A stretch of 56,471 nt of DNA from Acidimicrobiaceae bacterium (GTDB lineage: Bacteria > Actinomycetota > Acidimicrobiia > Acidimicrobiales > RAAP-2). Where the stretch lies: assembly GCA_027355725.1 (NCBI GenBank), contig DAIEHI010000177.1:1-56471 (forward strand), given 5' to 3'. Positions 1 to 6,875 of the stretch are shown here, one piece after another. A model generated the notes under the pieces. That model was given only the letters and a program-made list of their open reading frames with translations, made no database searches and was not told the origin of the DNA. The translations under genes and the position numbers were made by a program. Each line of letters opens with the position of its first letter. The stretch's first letter is position 1.

Positions 1-189
1 GTCGAGGACGTCTGGAGGACCGCTGAGGACTCGGAGAAGCGGATTCTCGTCGAGGAACTGGTCGAGTGGGTCACGATTTTCCCGGACCACTTGGAGGTGA
101 CCGTCACCGGGGCCCCGGCATTGAACGTTCTTTACAGCGAGGTCGGCCTCATGGGGTCGGATTTTGTTGGTGTCGGAGGCGGGACTTGA
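1..189 (+). CDS. Probable serine site-specific recombinase, C-terminal end only
   Basis: An open frame enters from the left edge and gives 62 residues before TGA at 187-189. The segment DHLEVTVTGAPALNVL followed by YSEVGL resembles the extreme C-terminus of large actinobacterial serine recombinases (recombinase family with zinc ribbon); this is from memory of the family, and the catalytic domain lies outside the window. The last residues (VGVGGGT) are encoded inside the 3' half of the tRNA-Leu on the opposite strand, so the gene ends within the tRNA. That is the usual geometry of an integrase next to its own attachment site in a tRNA 3' end. The gene points at the tRNA, so the rest of the element would extend leftward. 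Recombinase identity is likely but not certain; a tyrosine integrase tail is the alternative. Confidence 0.55.
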   Translation, partial: VEDVWRTAEDSEKRILVEELVEWVTIFPDHLEVTVTGAPALNVLYSEVGLMGSDFVGVGGGT

Positions 190-190
190 A
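168..190. other. Candidate attachment-site core (tRNA-Leu 3' end / recombinase stop)
   Basis: This is the tRNA acceptor and T-arm sequence in which the recombinase reading frame terminates. Integration into a tRNA 3' end duplicates that end at the far side of the element; the second copy would be left of the window and cannot be seen. The extent of the core is a guess based on the position of the recombinase stop codon. Confidence 0.4.
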
Positions 191-254
191 CCCGCACGCC
201 CCTAAGGGCACCAGCCCCTCAAGCTGGCGCGTCTGCCTATTCCGCCACTCCGAC
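168..254 (-). tRNA. tRNA-Leu (anticodon GAG), CCA encoded
   Basis: Reading the minus strand from 254 gives a class II tRNA with a 7-bp acceptor stem (GTCGGAG with CTCCGAC), a D-arm, an anticodon stem CCAGC/GCTGG enclosing loop TTGAGGG (anticodon GAG), a long variable arm (GTGCCCTTAGGGGCGT) and a T-arm containing GGTTCAAGTCC. Discriminator A is at 171 and CCA is encoded at 170-168. The gene lies 44 nt downstream of the solute-binding protein gene on the same strand, at the end of a long co-directional run. Its 3' half is overlapped in antisense by the recombinase tail, which marks it as a likely integration site. Confidence 0.93.
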
Positions 255-298
255 GCGGATTTCCACTTTAGCCCGTTTAGCGAGCCCGCATATTCAAC

Positions 299-1957
299 TT
301 AGCCAGCATTTGTTGTTTGAGTGATGCCCCAACTGGTCACTTCATCGGCGAAACCCGGTACCGAGAGACTCCCGTAGACGCCGCCGACGGAGTTCGACCA
401 TTCAACGAGCGAAGGTGCTGTGAACAGCGGTCGTACCCGGTACGTCGTCATGACTGCTTGATCGAGCTCGAGCCAGGTACTCGATGCCGACACGGGATTG
501 AAATTCGCCAAGCCTGAAGCGAAGAGGTGATTGATGGTGGCGGTGCGAATGCCACTGGGGTACGAGTCGGGGTACGCCGGTCCGCTCCAGGAGCGCGCCG
601 AGAACCACGGCGTTGTCATAGTGGGACGCGTGAAGATGGCGAGGTCCACTCGATTGGTAGCCGCGTCGGTCGCGGCGGCGATATCTGAGGAGACCTTCAA
701 CATGTTCACCCCTACTCCGAACGCCCTCCACTGGGCAGCGAGCAATTGGGCGACGACCCGGTCGAGGTTGGAGGGACCAACGGCGACCGTGATGGTGAGT
801 GGCGTCCCGGCGAGGCTCAGCCAGCGTCCGGCGGACTTGTGGTAGCCGTCGCTTCTGAGGACATGAGTAGCGCACACCGGACAGTCAATGAGTTCGGTGT
901 TGGTAGAGCCCGGACTGAGGGTGGTGGTCGTTGACTGGGCGGATGGTCCGCTGCCGCCGCCACCAGGGTATTGGCTCTGACCTTGAGAGTAGAGCGCGGA
1001 CTGGGCGATCGAGGTCGAGAAGGTCACCGATCCGAAGATTCGATTGATGAGCGCCTGGCGGTCGAGTGACCAACTGAGCGCTTCACGCATGGTCAGTCGT
1101 CGTGTCAAAGGGCGCGAGGGTGCGAACGTGAGTTCTTCAATGTTGCTCGACGTGCCGATGTGGCTCAGGATCGTCGGGCGCGAACTCGCCGCCTGCAGCG
1201 CCGATCGACTCACCTGCAGCGAGTAGCTCGCGTAGTAGGACGAAGGACTGGTTGGCAAGGTCGTGGTGTCGGTGACGATGATGCGACCGTACCTATTGGG
1301 CAGACTTGACCACTGGGGGTTGCTCACGAGCACGATCCGGTGCGGCGCGACGCTCGCCACTTTGTACGGCCCGAGCGAGGGGCGTCGCAGGAAGTCCGCC
1401 CACGAACAACCACTCGGCGTGCCAACGTCTTCGACGTCGCGAAACAGCAGATTCCACTCAGCAAAGGGGGACGAGAAGGTAGCGGTCACACTGAGCCCAC
1501 TGTTGGTCTCGGTCATTGACTTGATGAGTCGGTACCCGTCACTTTGCACACTCGCGAGCGCCTTCGCCTTGAGCCACCACGCGACGAGGTCCACGCCGTC
1601 AAAGGCGTCGCCGTTGCTCCAATGTTGGCCCGGGGCGATGGTGTACACCACAGTCTCGGGTTTCAACGACACCAATTCCGCCGACGCGATCGGTCCGCCT
1701 TCGCCGTAGAGATTCCCCGAAGGACTCGTGAGAAACGCCGAAGGACGAATGAGGTCAAGCAGCGCGTTGGTCGTGGGCGTCGCCGCCTTGTCGAGTACCG
1801 TACAGCCGTTGAGTGGTCCAGGCAGGCTCAAGGTGAGCGTTCGAAGTGGCGGTGAGACGCCCGCTGAGGAGGGTTGCGAGGAGCTGAACGCCACCAACGT
1901 TCCCGCTGCCAGTACGCCGGCGGCGAGCCAGCGCACGAGTGACCCGCGTGGGACCAT
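299..1957 (-). CDS. ABC transporter substrate-binding protein, family 5 (peptide/nickel type)
   Basis: A 552-residue protein with an N-terminal signal sequence: basic MVPRGSLVRW, then hydrophobic LAAGVLAAGTLVAF, then a Ser-rich stretch. There is no cysteine lipobox after the hydrophobic core, so it is predicted to be secreted or membrane-anchored rather than a lipoprotein. The body has the family 5 layout: an early segment on the order PETVVYTIAPGQHWSNGD, a DLVAWW helix, and a mid-protein MREALSWSLDRQALI segment typical of SBP_bac_5 proteins. It probably binds peptides or similar solutes. It follows secG by 6 nt and has no permease beside it; the permease/ATPase set at 14282-18072 conversely lacks a binding protein, so the two may work together (inference). 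A Ser/Thr/Gly-rich low-complexity insert lies near residue 340. No clear ribosome binding site precedes the ATG. Confidence 0.85.
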   Translation of the reverse strand: MVPRGSLVRWLAAGVLAAGTLVAFSSSQPSSAGVSPPLRTLTLSLPGPLNGCTVLDKAATPTTNALLDLIRPSAFLTSPSGNLYGEGGPIASAELVSLKPETVVYTIAPGQHWSNGDAFDGVDLVAWWLKAKALASVQSDGYRLIKSMTETNSGLSVTATFSSPFAEWNLLFRDVEDVGTPSGCSWADFLRRPSLGPYKVASVAPHRIVLVSNPQWSSLPNRYGRIIVTDTTTLPTSPSSYYASYSLQVSRSALQAASSRPTILSHIGTSSNIEELTFAPSRPLTRRLTMREALSWSLDRQALINRIFGSVTFSTSIAQSALYSQGQSQYPGGGGSGPSAQSTTTTLSPGSTNTELIDCPVCATHVLRSDGYHKSAGRWLSLAGTPLTITVAVGPSNLDRVVAQLLAAQWRAFGVGVNMLKVSSDIAAATDAATNRVDLAIFTRPTMTTPWFSARSWSGPAYPDSYPSGIRTATINHLFASGLANFNPVSASSTWLELDQAVMTTYRVRPLFTAPSLVEWSNSVGGVYGSLSVPGFADEVTSWGITQTTNAG

Positions 1958-1963
1958 ACGCGA

Positions 1964-2194
1964 CTACTGCAGGCGAAGGTCGAGTGTCAAGGTCGCAAAG
2001 GTGAACACCAGCGCAACAGCCACCGTGATGCGGTCCAAGTTGCGTTCGACGACCGTCGATCCCGCCGCGGCGGCGCCCATGCTGCCGCCCATGAGGTCAG
2101 AAATACCGCCACCGCGTCCCGAGTGCAGGAGCACCAAAAAGATAAGGGCTATGGCCGAGACGGCCTCTATAAACACGAATGCCCAGGTGAACAT
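1964..2194 (-). CDS. secG: Preprotein translocase subunit SecG
   Basis: A 76-residue membrane protein with two hydrophobic helices (about residues 4-22 and 55-73) joined by a Gly-rich cytoplasmic loop (HSGRGGGISDLMGGSMG), the standard SecG pattern. SecG is an auxiliary subunit of the SecYEG channel that assists cycling of SecA. A strong Shine-Dalgarno sequence (CGGAGG, 5 nt before ATG) supports the start. It sits 12 nt after tpiA, as in many Gram-positive genomes (gap-pgk-tpiA-secG). Confidence 0.93.
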   Translation of the reverse strand: MFTWAFVFIEAVSAIALIFLVLLHSGRGGGISDLMGGSMGAAAAGSTVVERNLDRITVAVALVFTFATLTLDLRLQ

Positions 2195-2206
2195 GACAAC
2201 CTCCGA

Positions 2207-2989
2207 TTAGCGCTTGCCATCGTAGCAGTCATCGCACGATTGAACGATTCCCATGAACGATTCAGCCTTCAAACTGGCCCCACCCACGAGAAATCCATCA
2301 ACGGCGCCTTCGAGCATCAGTGACGGCGCGTTCTCAGCGTTCACCGACCCCCCATAGAGCACTCGAGCATCACCGAGGGACAACTGGGCGAGCACCGAAC
2401 GTATGTGGTCCATCATGGCCCTCACCTGCTCAGCCGATGCGCTGAGTCCAGTGCCAATGGCCCAAATCGGTTCATAGGCCACGCTGATGAGCTCGCGAGA
2501 CTTCTCGTCGAGTCCTTCGAGAGCGCTCGCGAGTTGGGCGCTCACGTAGGCCTCGTGTTCGTCAGCCTCGCGAACTTGAAGGGCTTCTCCCACGCACACC
2601 ACGGCCCTCACACCCGCGCGGGTAACGCTGCGAAGCGTCGCCGCGACCAGTTCGTCGCTCATTGCGTACATCGCTCGTCGCTCGGAGTGGCCAATGAGTA
2701 TCCACTTCACGTTCAAACGCTTCAGCATCGACACACTGATCTCACCAGTGTGGGCACCATTCTCGTTCGCGTTCACGTGTTGGGCCGCGACCTCAACGGG
2801 AATCCGCTCGGACTCAATAATCGACGTCACGCTTCGAAGGTCCACGAAGGGCGGCGCGACGACGATGTCGGTGTGCTCGACGGGCTTGTTCTTGAGCATC
2901 ACGCCCAACTGCTGGCCGAGGTGCACCGCCTCGACGTAATCGAGGTTCATCTTCCAGTTGCCAATGACCAATGGTCTCTTTTGGGTCAT
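2207..2989 (-). CDS. tpiA: Triosephosphate isomerase
   Basis: 260 residues, normal for the family. It interconverts dihydroxyacetone phosphate and glyceraldehyde 3-phosphate in glycolysis and gluconeogenesis. The catalytic set is visible: Asn and Lys in GNWKMN near the N-terminus, the electrophilic His in LIGHSERR (about residue 99), and the general-base Glu in AYEPIWAIGTG (about residue 170). The C-terminal phosphate-binding LYGGSVN is present. The start codon abuts the pgk stop (TAGATG), indicating translational coupling within the gap-pgk-tpiA-secG operon. Confidence 0.97.
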   Translation of the reverse strand: MTQKRPLVIGNWKMNLDYVEAVHLGQQLGVMLKNKPVEHTDIVVAPPFVDLRSVTSIIESERIPVEVAAQHVNANENGAHTGEISVSMLKRLNVKWILIGHSERRAMYAMSDELVAATLRSVTRAGVRAVVCVGEALQVREADEHEAYVSAQLASALEGLDEKSRELISVAYEPIWAIGTGLSASAEQVRAMMDHIRSVLAQLSLGDARVLYGGSVNAENAPSLMLEGAVDGFLVGGASLKAESFMGIVQSCDDCYDGKR

Positions 2990-4129
2990 CTAGTTCCACG
3001 GACTTTCTCGAAGCGCCACCAAACCCGGCAGGTCACCGTGCTCTACGAACTCGAGCGACGCACCACCTCCGGTCGAGACGAAACTCACGTCGCCCTCGAG
3101 TCCGTAGGACTGCAGGGCCGCGACCGAGTCGCCACCTCCAATGACCGATACCGCGTTCGAGGCGGCGACGGCGCGCGCCACGGCCTCGGTACCGACACTG
3201 AGTCGGGGATCCTCGAAGACTCCCATTGGCCCGTTCCACAGGATCGTCTTGGCTGTGCCAATGGCATTCACGAAGGATGAAATCGCGCGAGGACCGATGT
3301 CGAGGCCCTCGAAACCGTCTGGAATATTGTCGCCGAACTCAATCACCACATCATCGCCGCCTGAGGTACCGAAACTGGCGCCATCGGCGAGGCCGCGAGA
3401 ATCATCGGGGATCAAGACGTTGCCCTTGGCGAGCAACTGCGCGCACTCGTCCAGGTAGGTCTCGTCAAAGAGCGAGGAGCCAATGGTTCGACCTCGTGCC
3501 GCCTCGAAGGTGTACGCCATGCCTCCCCCGACGATGACGGTGTCGGCCTTTTGGGCGAGCACCTTCACGATGCCGAGTTTGTCTTTCACCTTGGCGCCAC
3601 CCACAATCGCGACAAAGGGCCTCGCGGGTTCTTCGAGCAGCGACTGGAGGGTCGTCACTTCTCGTTGCAGGTTCGGCCCTGCCGCGCTCGGTAGAAGAAG
3701 CGGCGGGATCATGATCGACGCGTGTGCTCGATGTGAGGCACTGAAGGCCTCATTGATGTAGTAGTCGAACCCGGCCACCAGTTGCTCACCGAAGGCGCGG
3801 TCGTTGGCCTCTTCACCAGGATTGAATCGCAAGTTCTCGAGCAACTCGACGTCGGCGCACAGTTCGTTCAGTCGTCGTCTGACAGGAGCGACACTGTATT
3901 CTTCAACGACTTTGCCCTTGGGTCGGCCAAAGTGCGTACACGCAACGACACTGGCTCCGCGTTCGAGGAGGTCCTCGAACAGCGGGACCGTGGCGCGGAT
4001 GCGAAAGTCGTCGCTCACCTCGAGTCGGCCGTTGATCGTGTCAACGGGTGTGTTGAAGTCCACGCGCACGAGAACTCGCTTGCCCGCGAGACTCCCCCAG
4101 CGCTGATAGGTCGGGAGTGGGTTCGACAC
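2990..4129 (-). CDS. pgk: Phosphoglycerate kinase
   Basis: 379 residues from the GTG at 4129, which lies 4 nt after the gap stop codon. A longer frame starting at 4204 would run back through the end of gap and add a Ser/Thr-rich tail unlike any Pgk, so the GTG is preferred. The protein catalyses ATP formation from 1,3-bisphosphoglycerate. Family motifs are present: KRVLVRVDFNTPVD at the N-terminus, THFGRPKG, the region with VGGAKVKDKL, and the C-terminal nucleotide-binding VIGGGDSVAAL and STGGGASLEF. It is slightly shorter than the usual 390-400 residues but nothing essential appears to be missing. Confidence 0.96.
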   Translation of the reverse strand: MSNPLPTYQRWGSLAGKRVLVRVDFNTPVDTINGRLEVSDDFRIRATVPLFEDLLERGASVVACTHFGRPKGKVVEEYSVAPVRRRLNELCADVELLENLRFNPGEEANDRAFGEQLVAGFDYYINEAFSASHRAHASIMIPPLLLPSAAGPNLQREVTTLQSLLEEPARPFVAIVGGAKVKDKLGIVKVLAQKADTVIVGGGMAYTFEAARGRTIGSSLFDETYLDECAQLLAKGNVLIPDDSRGLADGASFGTSGGDDVVIEFGDNIPDGFEGLDIGPRAISSFVNAIGTAKTILWNGPMGVFEDPRLSVGTEAVARAVAASNAVSVIGGGDSVAALQSYGLEGDVSFVSTGGGASLEFVEHGDLPGLVALRESPWN

Positions 4130-4133
4130 GGGA

Positions 4134-5141
4134 CTACTTGGCGATGTAGTTCGTGAGGTCGACCAGTCGGTTCGAGTAACCCCACTCGTTGTCGTACCAG
4201 CCAAAGATCTTCACCAGGCTCTTCTCGTCATCGATGCGCTGGACCATGGTCATTGCAGAGTCGAACGTGCACGACGCGGAACTACCAACGATGTCGGAGG
4301 ACACGATCGGGTCTTCGGTGTAGACGAGTACCCCCTTCAGTTCGCCTTCAGCGGCGGCCTTGAAGGCGGCATTAATCTCTGCGACGCTGGTCGAGCGAAC
4401 GATGGCGGTGAAGTCCGTGATACTGCCGTCGGGAATCGGCACGCGAAGTGACGTCCCGTCGAGGCGGCCCTTCATTGATTCGAGCACGAGACTTGTGGCC
4501 CGCGCCGCGCCCGTTGATGACGGGACGATGTTGATCGCGGCGGCACGAGCGCGACGAAGATCCGAGTGGGGCAGGTCAAGCAAGTTCTGGTCATTGGTGT
4601 ACGCGTGCACGGTCGTCATCAGGCCCGTCTCGACGCCGAGCGCGTCGTCGAGGACCTTCACCATCGGCACAAAGCAGTTGGTGGTGCACGAGGCGTTACT
4701 CACGATGTGGTGCTTCGCGGGGTCGTAGGTCTTTTCATTGACACCAAAGACGAACGTGGCGTCGGCATCGGACGCGGGTGCTGAGATGATGACCTTCTTC
4801 GCGCCGGCACTCAGGTGCTGGGCGGCGGCCTCGCGTGAAGTGAAGCGTCCGGTTGACTCGATGACCACGTCGATGTTCATCTCACCCCACGGCAAGGCCA
4901 GGGGGTCACGCTCGGCGAGGACCTTGATCGAATCGTGTCCCACCGTGATCGTCCCGTCACTGACGCTCACGGGCAGTTCGAGGCGGCCCTGGGTGGAGTC
5001 GTACTTGAGCAGATGTGCGTTGGTCGCGGGTGAGGTGAGGTCGTTCACCGCCACCACCACGATCTCAGGGTCGTTCAGAGAAGCCCGCAAGAATCCACGC
5101 CCGATGCGTCCAAATCCGTTAATTGCCACACGTGTAACCAC
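4134..5141 (-). CDS. gap: Glyceraldehyde-3-phosphate dehydrogenase (type I)
   Basis: 335 residues, the usual length. It oxidises glyceraldehyde 3-phosphate to 1,3-bisphosphoglycerate. An N-terminal Rossmann motif (INGFGRIGRGFLRA) and an acidic residue in AVNDL suggest NAD preference. The catalytic cysteine is Cys152 in SNASCTTNC, and the C-terminal WYDNEWGYSNR is intact. The start is a GTG preceded by AAGGAG at 6 nt. It begins 25 nt after yvcK; in Mycobacterium and many Gram-positives whiA lies between yvcK and the gap operon, but there is no room for it here. Confidence 0.97.
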   Translation of the reverse strand: MVTRVAINGFGRIGRGFLRASLNDPEIVVVAVNDLTSPATNAHLLKYDSTQGRLELPVSVSDGTITVGHDSIKVLAERDPLALPWGEMNIDVVIESTGRFTSREAAAQHLSAGAKKVIISAPASDADATFVFGVNEKTYDPAKHHIVSNASCTTNCFVPMVKVLDDALGVETGLMTTVHAYTNDQNLLDLPHSDLRRARAAAINIVPSSTGAARATSLVLESMKGRLDGTSLRVPIPDGSITDFTAIVRSTSVAEINAAFKAAAEGELKGVLVYTEDPIVSSDIVGSSASCTFDSAMTMVQRIDDEKSLVKIFGWYDNEWGYSNRLVDLTNYIAK

Positions 5142-5166
5142 TGGGCTCTCCTTCTCTTCGCTTCGA

Positions 5167-6024
5167 TCACAACAGTGAGGTCATGACCGCCTGGGACAAT
5201 TTTTGCACATCGTGGACCATGCCATTTCTTCCAACGATGTCGGCCACGACGAGTGGTAGTGAACAGCGTTGGCGAGCGAACACCGATGACTCGTCAACCA
5301 ACACGGCATCGGGATGGACCGCGTGGCGAATGAGCGCGTCCACGTGATCTTGCAACGTGAATCCGGCGGTTTCGGGTTCTTCTGGTCGAAGGTTGGCCAC
5401 GTAGATCTTTCGGCCTCGGGTTCCCGCGAGCGCTTGGGTGATACCGGGCACCACGCACGCAGCCAACACACTGGTGAACAACGAACCCGGGCCAATCAGT
5501 ACCAACTGCGCGTTCTCGATCGCCTCGACCGCGACGGTCGGAGCCGCGGCGTGCGCCGGTTCGACGCTGATCCTCTTGATCGCACTGGCGCGCGCCACTG
5601 ATGTCTGACCACGCGTCGGCCCCTCTTCGGTGCTCGCCACGAGCACCACCCCTTCGCAGCTCGCCGGCACGATGGTGCCCGTCACGCCCATGACCTGTGC
5701 AACCGCTCGTACTGATTCCTCTAGATTGCCCGTTGCGTCAATGAGACCGACGAGCAGCAGGTTGCCCACCGCGTGGCCGTCGAGTTCCCCGACGCTGAAG
5801 CGGTGCTCAAAAGAGGCCGTGAGGGGGTTCTCGGGGTCCGCCAACGCCCCCAGACACGTTCGAAGGTCGCCAACGGCTGCCACGTTGAGCATCGCTCGAA
5901 GCCGCCCGGTCGAGCCACCGTCATCGCCAACCGACACGACGCCGGTGACTTCGTGGGTGATCAGTTTCAGCGCACGAAGTGACACGGCGGTCCCGTGACC
6001 CCCACCGACCGCGACGACCCTCAT
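5167..6024 (-). CDS. yvcK: Gluconeogenesis factor, YvcK/CofD-like family
   Basis: 285 residues. The N-terminus VVAVGGGHGTAVSLRALK and the glycine-rich VGDDGGSTGRLR are the signature of the YvcK/YbhK family, related in fold to the 2-phospho-L-lactate transferase CofD but without known transferase activity. Members bind UDP-sugars and affect carbon metabolism and cell shape during growth on gluconeogenic substrates. The start overlaps the rapZ stop by 4 nt (ATGA). The placement rapZ-yvcK followed directly by gap-pgk-tpiA fits a role in coordinating central carbon flux with cell-wall precursor supply (inference). Confidence 0.93.
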   Translation of the reverse strand: MRVVAVGGGHGTAVSLRALKLITHEVTGVVSVGDDGGSTGRLRAMLNVAAVGDLRTCLGALADPENPLTASFEHRFSVGELDGHAVGNLLLVGLIDATGNLEESVRAVAQVMGVTGTIVPASCEGVVLVASTEEGPTRGQTSVARASAIKRISVEPAHAAAPTVAVEAIENAQLVLIGPGSLFTSVLAACVVPGITQALAGTRGRKIYVANLRPEEPETAGFTLQDHVDALIRHAVHPDAVLVDESSVFARQRCSLPLVVADIVGRNGMVHDVQKLSQAVMTSLL

Positions 6025-6875
6025 CGTGCGATGTCGCGGTGAAAGACGGCGTGGCGAATATTGAGACGCCGTCGAATCTCCTCAGCAATGGCGACCGATC
6101 GGTGTCGACCACCGGTGCAGCCAATGGCGATGGATAGATACGATTTGCCCTCTTTGGCGAAGGCGGGGATCTGCCACTCGAGCAGGCCGACTACGTCGTG
6201 CAAGAAATGTTGGGCCGGTTCTTGTTCCAAGACGTATGACGCGACTGGTTCGTCGAGTCCGCTGAGCGGTCGAAGTTCGTCGATCCAGTGCGGATTGGGC
6301 AGAAAACGGCAGTCAAAAACCAGGTCGACGTCGCGCGGTATCCCATTTGAGTACCCGAATGAGACGATTGACACGCGCATCGAGCCCATCGTGCCCGATT
6401 CAGTGAACGTCTCGACGATCCTCGAGCGCAATTGGTTGGGGTTGATCGAGCCGGTGTCTATCACCAGGTCGGCCGCATCACGAATTGATTGGAGGAGCGC
6501 TCGTTCGCCCGAGATCGAGTCGGCCAACGTCGGTGCCGGATAGGGGTGTCGACGACGGTTTCCCTCGAAACGGTGGATCAGGACGTCATCGGGCGCGTCG
6601 AGGAACAAGATCTTGGCTTGGTCGTGCTTTTGCTGGAGCTCACGCTCGAGGGCGATCAACGCGTCTGGTTGGACGCGTCCAGAGCGACCCACGATGAATG
6701 CGACCCCGACATACTCGAGCGCACCGGCGGTCGCGAGCTCACTGACGCGCGCGATCAATTCCAAGGGCAGATTGTCAATCACGAACCAGCCGAGGTCCTC
6801 CAACGCCGCCGAGACCGTCGAGCGTCCCGCGCCCGACATTCCCGTTACGAGAAGCACCTCACTCATCGTTGACAC
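6021..6875 (-). CDS. rapZ: RapZ/YvcJ-family P-loop nucleotide-binding protein
   Basis: 284 residues. A P-loop lies near the N-terminus (LLVTGMSGAGRSTV) and the C-terminal family motif CTGGRHRSVAIAEEI is intact. In E. coli the homologue is an adaptor for RNase E acting on the GlmZ small RNA; in Gram-positives YvcJ is a GTP-hydrolysing protein of less clear role. As actinomycetes lack the GlmY/GlmZ system, the RNA-adaptor function should not be assumed. The start overlaps the uvrC 3' end by 17 nt, and the stop overlaps the yvcK start. Confidence 0.92.
   Translation of the reverse strand: MSTMSEVLLVTGMSGAGRSTVSAALEDLGWFVIDNLPLELIARVSELATAGALEYVGVAFIVGRSGRVQPDALIALERELQQKHDQAKILFLDAPDDVLIHRFEGNRRRHPYPAPTLADSISGERALLQSIRDAADLVIDTGSINPNQLRSRIVETFTESGTMGSMRVSIVSFGYSNGIPRDVDLVFDCRFLPNPHWIDELRPLSGLDEPVASYVLEQEPAQHFLHDVVGLLEWQIPAFAKEGKSYLSIAIGCTGGRHRSVAIAEEIRRRLNIRHAVFHRDIAR

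Noticed and set aside
2405..3280. 291-codon open frame on the plus strand opposite tpiA and pgk
   Set aside because: Low-complexity His/Arg-rich translation, antisense to well-supported genes; a GC-rich coding shadow.
4130..4204. 25-residue N-terminal extension of Pgk
   Set aside because: It runs through the end of gap with Ser/Thr-rich sequence foreign to Pgk; the GTG at 4129 matches the family start.
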